A stretch of DNA of 64,000 bases, taken from NCBI GenBank assembly GCA_023512835.1, contig CM042091.1:48065284-48129283 (forward strand). Reading direction: 5' to 3'. The notes under the pieces were generated by a model. It was not told where the DNA came from and did not search any database. It saw nothing but the letters and a program-made list of their open reading frames with translations. The translations under genes were made by a program, and so were the position numbers. Below are positions 25,600 to 38,126 of this stretch, piece after piece. Source of the DNA: Taxillus chinensis. Taxonomy: Eukaryota > Streptophyta > Magnoliopsida > Santalales > Loranthaceae. The stretch's first letter is position 1. Each line of letters opens with the position of its first letter.

Positions 25600-27552
25600 A
25601 GAGACGATCAACCACCACCATAATTACAGTGTAACCTTGGGATGACGGCAAGGCTTCTATGAAATGTATCGATGTATCGGACCAAACCCTTTCGGGTACT
25701 TGTAATGGTTGTAGTAATCTGTGAGGTTAGGTTGTAAATGCTCATGCTTACATGTCTGGAAAATGCGACACTCACGCATGAATTCCTTGATTGCTTTACG
25801 CATACCTAGCCAAACAAAACTGGCGGACAAGCGACTGAGAGACTTATAACAACCGAAGTGTCCACCCATCGGCGAAGAGTGAATGTGAGCTAAAATTTCT
25901 AGCAGTTACGTTGAATTAGGACTTCAAATTAAGAAGCTTGTCGTGTTTGAACCATACTCCATCGCATTTGAAGTATAAATTTCATTTAATTGGTGATTTG
26001 GACTTCAGAAAATCATGATAAAAGGAATCTCAGCCTACCTCAAATTGCAGCACACTCCACCAATCAGCCACATTGCAGCACACTCCACCAATCAGCCACG
26101 GGCATAGAGATAGATGAACATTCAAATTCAGCCCGATGGGAAAGTACATCAGCACCTTTGATTCTCGTTTCCTTTCTTGTAATGAATCTCATAATCATAG
26201 GGTCAACACTTGAGACTAAGCCGGAGTTGTGATTCTTTGCTCTTTTGATTAGCTTGTACGATTTCCAAATATAGGGTCACCATTTCCAAACAGCCTTTAG
26301 GATTGCCAACATCTCATTTTCATAAGTTGACGGTGCTTATACAAATCCATTGAGAGCTTTTCTCAAGAACGCAATTGGTTGGCTATTTTATGTAAGAATA
26401 GTGCTAATTTCAACACCACTTTGCATCACATTCAACTACAAAGGTTTGGGCAAAGTCTGATAATTGGAGCGTTGGTGGGGAGGTGAGGGTCTATTTCAAT
26501 TTAGGGAAGGCATCTAGTACTTCCTTGGTCTACTGAAAACCCTCCTTAGTAGCTGAGTGGGTTAGTAGAGTGACTATATATACATCCAAAGCCTTTAATG
26601 AATTTATGGTAGTATCCCTCTAAGAAAACCACACACGCCTTTACTACCTAGATATTCAACTTGTAATACATTAAAGTAACACTTCGACATTTTTGCTAAC
26701 TACTGGTTAGTTGTTAGTATCAGTAAAACAGTTTGTAAATGAAATAAATGATCCTCACAATTTTTGTTGTACACCAATATATCATTTAGGAAAACGAGAA
26801 CGAACTTTGAACTTTCAATGGTCAAAAGATGTTATTTATCAAACTCTAAAAGGTTAAATAAGCATTTGTCAGCCTGAACAGCATAACCACAAACTCATAA
26901 TTTTCTTCGTGGGTGCGGAAGGTTGTTTTATATATACCTGAATCACTCACTCGAATTTGATAGTAGCTGGATCGCATATCTAATTTGGAGAAGAATTTGG
27001 CCTTGTGTAGTTCATCAAGTAGTACCGGTGATGAAAATGGGCTATAACTTGGCCTAATAAAGCTAGAATTCAAAAATTCCTTCACTATGTTTTCAATTTT
27101 CAACTTTTGATCATGTAAATACCTATAAGGTCGAACATTTACTAATGTGTGTACAATAATAAAATTCGGCGTTCATGATTATAGAGGGTGGTAACCCATT
27201 TGGCTCACTATAAACGTGAAAATTCAAGCAAGCATTGCACTTCAGCGGTGTGGTGAATCTTCTTCTCAAGCACTTGATTTGGAATGATTTAAAGGAACAA
27301 TCTCATCCTTTCTAACTACAATGTTTCTTTATTTGATAGGAGTTCTAAGTTGGAGCGCCCAATCCCTTGGAATTGATTAACCTTGCCATCCTGTTTGAAG
27401 GACATTGTTAACTCACAATAATCCGTTTCAATAGAACCGAGTATATATAACCATTGTACCTCTAGCCCAACTTGACATGTGACTACCAAAAGGGTGTGTA
27501 GAAATCTATTGTCACCAGGTATCCTTGGATTAAAAGAGTGAGTGATAAACAT
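25600..27552 (-). pseudogene. Decayed Ty3/Gypsy pol remnant
   Basis: Read on the minus strand, in Gypsy order: a protease-RT linker (27,552-27,316; GLEVQWLYILGSIETDYCEL); reverse transcriptase start (27,103-26,846; [33 protein letters not shown]); an RNase H piece (about 26,490-26,230; FVVECDAK, then YENEMLAILKAVWKW); and integrase zinc-binding region and start of the core (25,869-25,600; GGHFGCYKSLSRL, FVWLGMRKAIKEF, then VIMVVVDRL). About 20 codons that normally lie between the SSPVL motif and the LDELH motif of the RT are deleted. The YxDD block, most of the integrase and gag are missing, and there are many stops. LTRs were not found. It lies about 0.5 kb beyond P5CS copy 1, in the opposite direction. 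Confidence 0.8.
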
Positions 27553-27924
27553 TTACTTGAGCAATCCATTCTTTCCGATTAGCCATCATAACATGGAATT
27601 GTTTGAGTGGAGACAACATTAAAACATTGTGGTCTCTAATTATTATTGCGCCCGACTAATTCCTCTTTAGGGGAAAATATTAATGTCTGAATTTGAGTTT
27701 GCGCACTCAACGGACTTGTAAAAATAATAGGGAAGAATTAGGGGATTTTGGGTCAAATTTTAGGGGATATTAAGGAAAGAATTAGGAAATTTTGGAGCAA
27801 TTAAGGGAAAATTTTGGTAAAAACTCGTCACGAGTTATATGGTGACAAATTTGATTCCAATGGTGGGACGTGGTAGCCGCCAATTTTTAAAAGAATTGGA
27901 TGATTCTTTTGTTTGTTTTATTGT

Positions 27925-27973
27925 TATGTGTGTGTGTGCGCGCGCGCGCACACACACACACACATATATATAT
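27925..27973. repeat. Alternating purine-pyrimidine palindrome (TG)n(CG)n(CA)n(TA)n
   Basis: An unbroken alternation of purine and pyrimidine about 48 bp long passes from TG to CG to CA to TA units. The TG-CG-CA part is close to a perfect palindrome. An 11-base G run follows at 27,995-28,005. Such tracts are known to favour Z-DNA and cruciform forms in vitro. Confidence 0.9.
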
Positions 27974-27980
27974 TGTGCGT

Positions 27981-30900
27981 CCCATGGTTATCCCGGGGGG
28001 GGGGGTAAAAGGGAAGCATGGGTTATTTTCAAGGCAATGTCATTTTTAGAATCGAGATGGGTGATGATTGAAGGTCACCTAAGCTACTGGGCAAGATATG
28101 GACTTAAAACAAACATAGGACTAACTATGATACCCATGGGACCCACATAAAAGACTTAAATAAAATAAAGTCACATAAGTAAGCTAATATGACAAAACAC
28201 ATTAATTACACAAAACTTGAACAAAAGTAAACATTGACATAAAGTAAACATAGAAAAGACATAAAGTAAAGTATAAAAATAATGACGAGAAAAGAAGGGA
28301 AATAACTAAAGATTACTTACAAATAATAAACATAAGAAATATAATCTTAAATACAACTATTATATCGTAACCTCCACGATTGTAATCATATTGATAATCT
28401 AGATCCGTATTGGATTTCTCTGTATTTGTTCTAGACACCATATTGATTAACAATAGGGAAGTACATGTAAAACATACATACATATACATATATGTAGTCA
28501 ATCTCCACAACTGAAATTTTGTTGGATTTAAACCGTATTGGAGTATAAACTACCGTATTGGTTTAGGATATCGTATTGGTTATCAGTATGAAAACATATA
28601 CATATATTTATATGTTAACATACATATAAATATATATATATATATAAGAGAAAGGGGAGAAGAAGAGATACATACTTATACATATATACAAGTATATATA
28701 CATATATATAACTTACATACTTACTGGATAAGGATCCAGGGATTAGGGAGGAAGAACAAGAACAACTACTCCATTAATATTTTTGTGAACATGTTACAAT
28801 TTGTATACAACTTTTGACAAAAGAGAATAAGGGAGGAGAGAGGAGCTCCAGGGAGAAGCTTCCTTCATACACTTGTGGAAGATGCTTCAAAGAGAAGCTA
28901 TCTTCCTTTGAGAGGAGGGAGAGCCTCCCTTTCTAAAACTTCAAACCTTAAAACCTATCCTCTAAAAACTTATGAAGGAAGGAGGAGGATGTCTCCTTAA
29001 ATTGTCGAGGGAGGAGGCTTTTAGAAAAGAAAGGGTAAAATTGGAATTTTTTTATAAATGCCACATGGGCAATGAATAGTAAAATGAAACCTTGGGCTTG
29101 GGTCTTTGCGTCTTAGGCTGCCAGTCATGGGCCTTAGAGCCGTGGGTTTCTCTTTGAGTTGGGTTTTAGGCCTTTATGTAAATGATTTGGGCCGGGAGCC
29201 AACATTGCATATGAACTTTAAACCGCATCTGGATGGGCCATTAGAATGGGCCTAAAGTGAACACACGATCTTTGGAAATGGGCCACTGGGAGAGGGCCAT
29301 TTGGAAGATGGACTTTGGACTTCTTTTGGAGTGAGGTCGTTGGGAGAGGACCTTCAAACTACTTTTGGAGATGGGCCACTAGGATTGGGCCATGTTTGGA
29401 ATATGGATTGTCATTTAGATGGGCCGCTGGGAATGGACCACTTTCTTTTGTTCGCCTTTGAATGTTGAACATGGGCCGTTGAGATTCAGCCATAGTTGAA
29501 TTTTTCGCAAACCCACAGCGATCAACAGATTTGGTGAGTGCTCATTAATCACCGTTTGAGCTTGATAAGGTGTAGTCATTGACCAATTACACATGGTTTT
29601 TGTAATCCTCGATTAGAAAGAGGATTTGAGTTGGAAGTATTCCTCCTCAATTTGGGTAGTTGCAAATAGATATCAAGCAAAACCCTTTTGTGCACGGATA
29701 ATTTGGAGCCATTCATCTTCATTCTGGGTTGTCCCAAGTTGGGACAAGGAAAGTGCATGTTGGGCTTTGAATATTGGGTTAGGCATGCATTGTTTTGCAA
29801 TAGTATCTTTGAAATGAATCATTTTAAGAATACGTGGGGAAGGACTTGGAGGTTTAGGTACCAAAGGAGGAGTGGGAATGTGCTTTTCTTTGGGTTAAGA
29901 GATAATTTTTGGTAAACTTTGGCAAGGGTTATTCTCATTCGAAGTTCCGACCTGGATAAAAGGTTCTGGGAATTGTCCAGAATAGGGTAAGAATTCGTTT
30001 GTAAATGGATTATATGTTGTAAGAGGCACAGGAGGCTCCACAGGTTGCTTGAATTTGGGATATAGAAAGTTGGGATTTTCTTTGGAGATGTTTCAGGGGA
30101 TGATATATGCCAATCTTCAGTAGAAGGTTCAAGGGATGAAATATGCTGAATAGAAGATAAGGAGAAGGTTTTTGGTGAATTTGGTTGGGTCTTAACCTTT
30201 GACGGAGGGGAAGATACTGGAATTGGGGAGGCTGGTTTGGTTCCTCTATTGGTGAAAGGTCGGGAAGAGTTTGTGATAGGAGAAATGGATAGATGTTGGT
30301 TGGTGGATTTTTTGATAAAGGAAAGAACACCATCACGACGAATGAGGATACCATTATTTGAGCTGTTGGAGGCAAAGGCATTTTGGTATGGATGATTCTT
30401 TTATTCATATAGGGGAAGATGATAAGGAGATGGAGGAGATGCCATTAGTGTCTTCATTTTTTGATCTTTGTATGGACAAGGATTGGGGAAATCATGTTTG
30501 ATTTCAGGAGATGGAATATAATGAGGGGAAGAAAGATTTGGACCTACCATTGGTTCGTCTCCAGGCATAGTTGATGAGGTTGCATCTGGGATTTCATTAT
30601 TATGGGGAGAAGGAGGCTGGGTTTGGATACGAGGCTCGGATAGAGGAACAAACTCATGTGTAGGGGATATTGTGAGATCAATAAAACATGATTTCCTAGC
30701 CCCAATACAGTTTGTATGTCAATTTTTTTAAAAGATCGGAGCTTGTAGATTTTTCTATCCATTGGAATGTAGGAAGCAAAAAGACTTCTGAGAATGGAAG
30801 GGGGAGAATGTGAGTAATGGTGAGAGTAAGGTAGAGATGATAAGTCCTTGGACTTCATTAATTTATAGAGCAGAGTAATCATACCATGGTAGCATTGGTG

Positions 30901-32230
30901 GTCAATGATTTGGCCTTGGATTCTCCATTGGGAGGAATAACCATCATTATTGGATGCGGCCTTTGGAAGCGAGCCTTTGGATTCCCTACAAGAAACTATT
31001 ACTTTGAAAGATAATTTGTCGTTCATGTTGTGAATGCTTTTACATAAATTATTCGATGTTATTTGTTTGTAGAATTTGATTTATGGAGATACCTGATTGG
31101 ATGCACTCGACGAGGTATTCTTTTATTAAATAATTTAATAATATAATGGTAAAAAGTATTGAATTGACGTTTTTGTAGGGACGCACTTTTGTCATTTATA
31201 GAAAAATTATATATTGTGGAAAGAGAAAGATTATTATTAAGAGGCAGAAAATCATAGTAAAGAGATAAAATAATCATGTAGCTTTTAAATTTAAAAACGT
31301 AAATTTGAGAGTAAAAGCGGGGTATGTTACATTTGTCAATGTAAAAGACAAAATGATTACTCTTTCGGAAAAATATTATAAATTTATTTTTATAATAATA
31401 TATGTGAATGATGGATCTAATGAAAATTATTTTATAAATAAAATAAGATTTGAAATAAGAAATTGTACCTTGGAAGCGAATCTTACCTCGAGAGCGAATC
31501 TTACTTTGGATTCGTCTTTTGGTAATGTCTTCTTTGGATGCTCTTTGTGGGGTGACGTAGTAAAAGACATCATCGGATACCTCCTTTGAAAGGTGCTTTG
31601 ACAAGTATGTTTGGAATGATGTTCTATTGTCCATTATTAGGAAAATATAGAATATATAATGATGATGAATCTTATGATGATACGTAGAAAAGATTTGAGT
31701 AATTATGGTGAATTGGACTCTGTGTTGATCATAATGAAAAAGTGAAATAACAAAGTAAAAGTAGGAATATATGCTTGTGACAAATAACATACATAATATG
31801 ATATTGTTGAAAGAATATTTTACATCTAATGGAAACATTACCAGAAGTAATATATGAATAATTGTTATAATGGTTTTCAAAAACTTGTTTAGAATTAATT
31901 TTTGAGGCAGGTAAATAATTTGTTGTACATACAGTAGGTAAATAATAGCATTGTATAACAATTGGAAAATGTAAAATAGGGAAATGAAACATCAAAATTG
32001 CACTTTGAAGAGAAACAGAAAGTAACATGTAATTTGCGGTAGAAAATGGAATTATTTGAATTGATGAAGAAGATAAATTTTCTATGGAGGACGAGACAAT
32101 TTCCAAGGAAGAGGATGGCACTTCTTTGGGAAATGTGTCCTCAATTTCCAGAGTTGATTCATCCTTATTTTCAGGAGAGAGAAAGAGAGAGAGAGAGTCA
32201 TGCTACATATAGAGGTTGTGAGGCCACCTC
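27981..32230. other. Unrecognised repeat-like region with degenerate minus-strand frames
   Basis: Minus-strand frames at 32,121-31,729, 31,961-31,059, 31,026-30,544 and 30,408-30,010 follow one another and look like decayed coding DNA. The most structured is 31,026-30,544 (160 codons, with MNDKLSFKVIVSCRESKGSL near its start). I could not assign a domain. The order, the decay and the LTR-like, purine-rich DNA at 28.7-29.1 kb suggest the inside of an old retroelement read right to left. A retrovirus-like or pararetrovirus-like origin was considered but nothing diagnostic was seen. TA/CATA microsatellites occur at 28,480-28,710. Confidence 0.35.
29070..29480. repeat. Degenerate TGGGCC-type repeats
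   Basis: TGGGCC, AGGGCC and GGGCCACTGGGA words recur roughly every 20-60 bp (for example near 29,130, 29,235, 29,280, 29,294, 29,364 and 29,419). No regular period was found. GGGCC words of this sort are frequent in plant LTR leaders, but ownership is unclear here. Confidence 0.4.
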
Positions 32231-32401
32231 CTTATCATGTGAACATTTAATCTAAACTATCAGATTAAAATTCAACGGTTCAGATTAGACTTTCATTTAA
32301 CTATAGCAGATTAACTATAGCGAAACTACAGTTAAATGAAAGTTTAATCTAGACCGTTGGTTATAAGATCTAACAGTCCAAATTAAAGTTCTCACGATAA
32401 G
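32231..32401. mobile_element. Fold-back MITE
   Basis: The two halves of this 171-bp segment are imperfect inverse complements over nearly their whole length. Ends are CTTATC and GATAAG. Inside, AGATTAGACTTTCATTTAAC pairs with GTTAAATGAAAGTTTAATCT, and AACGGTT with AGACCGTTGG. There is no coding capacity. A more decayed relative lies near 52,420-52,545. A target duplication could not be settled. Confidence 0.7.
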
Positions 32402-32435
32402 AAACTAGTCTTACGTTCTCATTATAGCAAAACTA

Positions 32436-32447
32436 TATATATGTATG

Positions 32448-32484
<37 letters not shown>
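32436..32484. repeat. TATG/TA/CA compound microsatellite
   Basis: A run of TATATATG, TA and CA units, simple sequence only. Confidence 0.85.
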
Positions 32485-33344
32485 TTATAAAACTTAAAAC
32501 ATACTCATATTACTTTAACCAAACAATGCTAGAAAATAATATTCAATGCATAAATTTTAATAAACTTCAATTCTCTTTGGCTTGGCAGGAGCCTCCAAGC
32601 GGGCGACTCACCGCTGATGCTGGATTCTTTTTTACTATTGGATTATTTATGTGTTTTCTTGCATTAACTTAGGAGTGTTGTAGTTAGTTCTAGTTCACTA
32701 CTTCACCTTATTCATGTTTTTTTTGGTAAAAATTGAGTATGGCTAATGCCATAGTTTTTAGGCACTTTATGTAACTTCTGAAATTATTATCTTTTAGTTG
32801 TTTCATTACTCTAAAATCATTTGGATTTACTCAATATAATTTTTACAAGTCATTACGTGTCACCTGAATTAACAATATCGTAAGTGCAACTCCGTAATAG
32901 TATAAAATTTTAATTTTAACGGCCAACGTGGTGGGTGTAGAGCTGTAAGGGCCTAGAGGGCATGGTAAAAAACATATGCACGGCCTTTCAAACCATTCTT
33001 GATCGGGTCATTAAAAGTTGGTCTTTGGGCATCGCGTCCCACTTTGGTAGTGTTGCGGGAAAATAGTGTGCGGTGCTTGCTTGGTGATTTGGAAAGCAAG
33101 ACCTTTTTTGTTTTGTTTTTGGAGAAGAAGCAGATATATATAATAGGAAACAAAGTTTTCCAATTGAAGGAGGCACACGACAGTCAAGTTAGAAAATAAA
33201 GTGTGCATTGTGGAGATTATATATATTTGTTTTTTTTATTGATTCTATTTTATTGCTTTCGATTAAGTATATGTTCATATGATAGAGAGCATAATTAAGA
33301 TGTATTATATTCTCTACATTTTGGATATGTATATTTTCTACATT

Positions 33345-33357
33345 TCGTATCAGAGTC
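33345..33357 (+). other. Copia primer-binding site (initiator Met tRNA type)
   Basis: TCGTATCAGAGTC resembles the usual Copia primer-binding site TGGTATCAGAGCC, with changes at the edges. It follows a TACA that could close a 5' LTR at about 33,342. Confidence 0.55.
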
Positions 33358-34244
33358 AAGTTATTATCTATGCCTTGCTTAGAAATTGGTTATAGTTGGA
33401 TATTCTTAATTGATAGAATTTCAATTCAATTTGATTCTATTGATTATTGGTGGACTCATATCTTATTGCTTTTATCCTAGGGAATTAGCTAGTTTTTCGT
33501 TCGGTTTTGCCAGTAAATATTAATATATGACTTATACGATTCTTATAATTTGAGTCTATAAGTTTTATATACATAAAGATCGATATATAATAAAGTGAAA
33601 TGTCAAGTGATTAAAATTCTTATTAGTTGGGGAATAGCCACAACATCTCTAACTTTGGAAATTTGATATTGAAATCACATGTGAATACTAGACATTAGTT
33701 GTAACTAATCATGTCTAATATAATGAGATATGCTTAGAAGAAATTTCATTATATTTGCATGATTAATTAGGGTGAAATATTAAATTATATTTATTAATTT
33801 ACCCATAGGAGTTGAGAAATAATAATTTGATGACTTTACTATAAAGTTATATTATGAATCTAATTTGAGTATACTTTAGCCTACATGCAAGTTTTATGTC
33901 ACTAAATTCATATTAACATGATTTACATTGGTAAATTATGATAAAAGTTAAAGTTTAAACTTCGTTAATACGCGTGTTTCTTTTGTTGACAGTAATTTTA
34001 CTTGGAAACATTTCTGATGTTAAATGTGATATTCCTGAATTTAGAGATGATAACTATAAGGCCATGTTTGATATGCGGGAATCATATTGGAGGGAATGGG
34101 ATCATCATGAGAATAAGATTAGATTAGGAAAGGAATGAAAAATTTTTATTATCTTGCTTGGGTTTGAAATATAAAGTAATGGAATGTAGTAATTTAATCA
34201 AATTACGAAAATATCTTCATTTTAATTTAACCTAATTATCAATT

Positions 34245-34246
<2 letters not shown>

Positions 34247-34307
<61 letters not shown>
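34247..34307. repeat. (GA)n microsatellite
   Basis: About 30 uninterrupted AG units. Translations of it in either direction (Ser-Leu or Arg-Glu repeats) are artefacts. Confidence 0.95.
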
Positions 34308-34308
<1 letters not shown>

Positions 34309-34310
<2 letters not shown>

Positions 34311-34690
34311 CATGGGGCGGCGGGATTGGGGTGGGGGGTAGGCCGGCGGGGCAGGGGAGGAGAAAGCCAGGGGGAGCTGGCTGTGGATCAGCGATCCGGA
34401 CGAGGGAGGGGGCGGTTGGGGAGAGCAAGTGAAAGAGAGCATTGGGTGGGGTGAGGGTAGGAGCAAGCCAGGGGGGAGTCGGTTGTGGATCGGCGATCTA
34501 GACGGGGGAGGGGGCTGCTGTGGAGAGTCGATGGAAGAGAGCATTGGGTGGGGCAGGGGGAGGGCCGGCAGGGCAGTGGAGGAACAAGGAAGGGGGGGAG
34601 CCAGCTATGGATCGGCAATCCAGATGGGGGAGGGGGCTACTGGGGAGAGCCGGTGGAAGAGAGCGTTGGGTGGAGAAGCTTCCCTCCGGT
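34309..34690. repeat. GC-rich minisatellite, about three units of 102-122 bp
   Basis: The motif GTGGATC(A/G)GCGATC and its surroundings recur at about 34,383, 34,485 and 34,607. Each is followed by GGGAGGGGGC, then by GAGAGAGC(A/G)TTGGGTGG. The repeats create overlapping Gly- and Arg-rich frames on both strands that should not be read as genes. Confidence 0.8.
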
Positions 34691-35797
34691 GGCGCTGGAT
34701 AAGAAGGAGCGGTGGTGGAGATGGTGGAGGCACGACGTGGTGGAGATGGCGCAGACACAGTGGGGAGAATAAAAAAGAAGGAAAAAAGGTTATGCCATGT
34801 GGCCGAAGGAAAAATAAGAAAATCAAATAAATAAAAAGACAAAAAAATAAAAAGGTTCCCTTATACAAGGTGTTGGACCCTATTTTGTTTGGGTTGGACA
34901 CATTTCGTCAAATACGTTTTATGACTGCTAAGCTGTAAATGCCCAATTTCAAGAAGTTATTCAGAAAGGCCTTCAAACGCTAAAGAGCCAATCTTGAATG
35001 ATAGAAAATCAAATTTGAGGATCAATGCCTTCAACCATGCTCGATTTTAAGGTTAAACGAAGAAGATATGATCAAAACAGCATTTGGGCCACAAGCAGTG
35101 GTCAAGACAGTAATTGATTTTTCCAACGGTACTTCGGATAAGGTCATGAACCTCATTTTCCTATTCTACTCGTCGATCTGAAAATCTTAATATATATATA
35201 TATATATTGAATATATTCGCTCTCGGGGTATTTTTAAATAAAATCAAAAATATATATGTTTTTCAATGATAAGGCAGCTTTGAAACACACAGTACAGGCC
35301 TAGCACAAAAATAAAATCATTTTAAAATAAAAAGGACACGGGGTCACTCGTCACGATGCCTCAAGTTCAAAAATAATTTTCGTGGAATTTTTTGAAACCC
35401 GAGTTGTTTTCCTGAGTCCAAAACCTAAAAATATCAGTAAAAAAATACCCAATTAAAAAATTAAAAACCCTAGCCGTCATCTTTTTCTTTTTCCCGCCTA
35501 TCCCGGTCCACATGTCATCTTTTCATTGGCTTAAAAATAAAACAAAATAAAAACCAAATAACAAATAAAAAAACAACAAAACAAAAATAAAAGAAGAGCC
35601 AATCAGTCAACTCTACTCGATTTCTCCCTCTCCGTCTCGTCTCTTTCACGCTGCTTCTTCTTCCCCTAGGCGCAAAGATGCAGATGCAGAGATACAATGA
35701 TGCAGGCACGGACCTCCCGCATTGGCATGACTTTCTTCCTCTTTTCCCTTTCCATCTTTCCCATGCTTTGCCGAAACAAGCTTTCCTCTGCATGTCC
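34691..35797. other. Filler DNA before solo LTR A
   Basis: No gene recognised. A-rich stretches and a TA microsatellite near 35,190-35,207 are present. The stretch ends at the target site TGTCC of solo LTR A. Confidence 0.4.
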
Positions 35798-37696
35798 TGT
35801 CATGCCCCTAAATTCCAGGGAACCCAGAATCAGGAACATGACTTCCCCTTGCCCGCACCTGAAAGGTCAAGGGGTTGGTGACTAGCGCCAATAGAGACTA
35901 CACCGCGGGTGCTGTCTCAATCATGCAACCCTGTACAGTCATACATCAAGGGTAATATTGTACTTTCCCATATATCATCATGCATACAATAACTCAAACA
36001 GACATCACATCACAAACAGTATGCAAATACAACTGTCCACGGACTCATATCCGGGATACAATACATAACAATATAGAATACAATAATGTATCATACATCA
36101 GAGTAGTGGGCACGTCCTCTTGGAAGAAAGTCCTCCACTAGTCTCGGATCACACCTGAAAAAGGTAAACAACAAGTAGGGGTGAGCGACAAGCTCAGTAG
36201 TGACCCCAAAACTCCATATCATACAAACATACAAGTCTATATGTTCAATGTACTCGTGCATCGTGTAATGTGCACAATCATCAAGACACAGCCTGCAAAC
36301 AAACATCAGGACCCAGCCTGCCCACACAAGACAGCTTGTCCACGATCCTCCACGGGATCCCAACTCAGGGCACTCAGCCCTACCACAGCACTATATGCCT
36401 GGACACAGTGCCACACAGGCCTACCATTGGCGCATATGCCTGCCCCGTCAACCACATAGCATTATCTGTGCTTCACGGTGAGAACCCAAAAAGTCATAGA
36501 GCCCAAGCCCCAAGTCCTCAGACCAACATACCAACATTAATATGGTATTAAGGTTCACCATACTCCCTTTATAACTGAAGCCAGTCTTCAGAAATCGATC
36601 ATCATTCCTTGACCAAAGAAGGAGATACCTATAGGAGTTATTTTCTTGAAATAAAAAGTCTCGGCATTGGGTTTACATATCATAACCAAGATAATCTGAT
36701 TTTTTTGGATTTTTCTGAGATATCTAGCCCCACTTTCCAAAAATTTGCCTCTACAAAAAACTGGATTTTTCCGAAATTTTACACTAAAATCCAAATTTTC
36801 ACATTTTGAAGGAGTGAGAATTTAATTTTCTAGTATTTTTCTTTGAATCCAAATGGGGGGTATTTCGTTATTTACATTGTAACTTAATACTTAGGCATAA
36901 TGGTTTGCAATGTAAATGGTCCAGTCTAGTGCAGCTGCACTGACTCGAAGCTGTAGGACTACCTGACTCGTAGCTTCAGGACTGCTACTCGTAGTTACGG
37001 AACCGCGACTCGTAGTTGTGGGATTGCGGCCTCGAAGACTCGAAGCTGCGACCTTCGACCTTCGACCTTTAGATCTTCGACCCTACGACTATGGGTCTAC
37101 GGACCTTCGACCCTACGACTACGGATCTTTGACCCTACGACCCAAAATCTTTGACCCTTCGACCCAAATCTTCGGGTCTTCGTCCTTTCAACCCAATAGT
37201 TCGCCCAGGGTACTGTTCATCATCGTTTTTGCTTGTTCTTCGTCTGGAATCAACCTAGTGACCCCCAAACGATCCGAAACACATGTTTTACGCAACAGAC
37301 TATAATATCTACCTCAAAACACGTCCTGAATGCCTCTAAATCGCCTAGTAACAACAAAAAGACGCACATAATTTCAGATTTCCAGAAATCTAGATCTAAA
37401 TCCAGATTTTCAAAGTTGACTTCTTAACCCTCATGGAATACGCAGTTAAACAACCCCAGATCACAGAAGCACATACCCAAACTGATATAAATCAGTTTTT
37501 AACCACAGATCTTATGCTAAACCATCAGATCTAACCCAAAATTGGATTTCCCCCAAAACCTAAGGTTCATGCTAAATTCATAAATCATGACAAATTTGTG
37601 CATATAAAAGGCAAAATCAAGATGAGAAGTTCAAGGACACCTACCTGGAGTGATTCTTTGAGCTCCACGAACCCAAATCGCCAAGGTTCAAGCTTT

Positions 37697-37727
<31 letters not shown>

Positions 37728-38121
37728 AAACGCACAAACGTGATAGCGTAAAATGAAAGCTCTTACTTTTCATTCTATTTATATTTCTGTCAATCATTGA
37801 CCATTGACCTAGTCAATAGTTGACCCAGTCAATAATTGACCTCTAAGGTCCTGAATTCCAAATTGATTCAAATTATAGTCAAAACGCTCAAAATGACGAG
37901 CACAACACGATTTAGATATTATCACACTCAAATGACCACTCAAAAGCAAAGTCAACCGATAAACTCTGAAAAGTCAACAATCGGGCCATTCGGGGCCCCG
38001 ACTCAGAATCGGGCCCAAGTACTATCAAAATGCTCACATCAACGACTACACTACCGTCCAGATAGTTGCATTCCCCATAGAATGTCTATCTCTTAACACT
38101 ACCCAAATATAAGTCTTTACA
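35798..38121 (-). mobile_element. Solo LTR A
   Basis: This 2,324-bp unit is bounded by TGTCATGCC on the left and CTTTACA on the right, and flanked by a perfect 5-bp target duplication TGTCC (35,793-35,797 and 38,122-38,126). It aligns along its length with LTR B and the outer LTR. The sequence CTATTTATA at 37,775-37,783 is TATAAATAG on the minus strand, about 340 bp from the right end, so I orient the LTR as minus. A (CT)n run follows near 37,704-37,728, then a TCGA/ACGA-rich patch near 36,940-37,160. No internal domain is attached. Frames with DYGSTDLRPYDYGS-type repeats come from that patch and are not genes. Confidence 0.85.
36940..37165. repeat. CTACGAC / GACTCGTAG patch in solo LTR A
   Basis: Short words such as GACTCGTAG, CTTCGACC, CTACGACTA and GGGTCTACGGA recur many times. 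Related but different patches occupy the same place in the other three LTR copies of the window. Confidence 0.75.
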
Positions 38122-38126
38122 TGTCC

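Noticed and set aside
28313..32121. Possible endogenous pararetrovirus
   Set aside because: Considered because of unrecognised minus-strand frames and LTR-like DNA. No movement-protein, coat or RT motif was identified, so no viral call is made.
34239..34901. Overlapping Gly/Arg-rich and Pro/Ser-rich frames on both strands
   Set aside because: They are produced by the GA microsatellite and the GC-rich minisatellite. Frames are open on both strands for reasons of composition.
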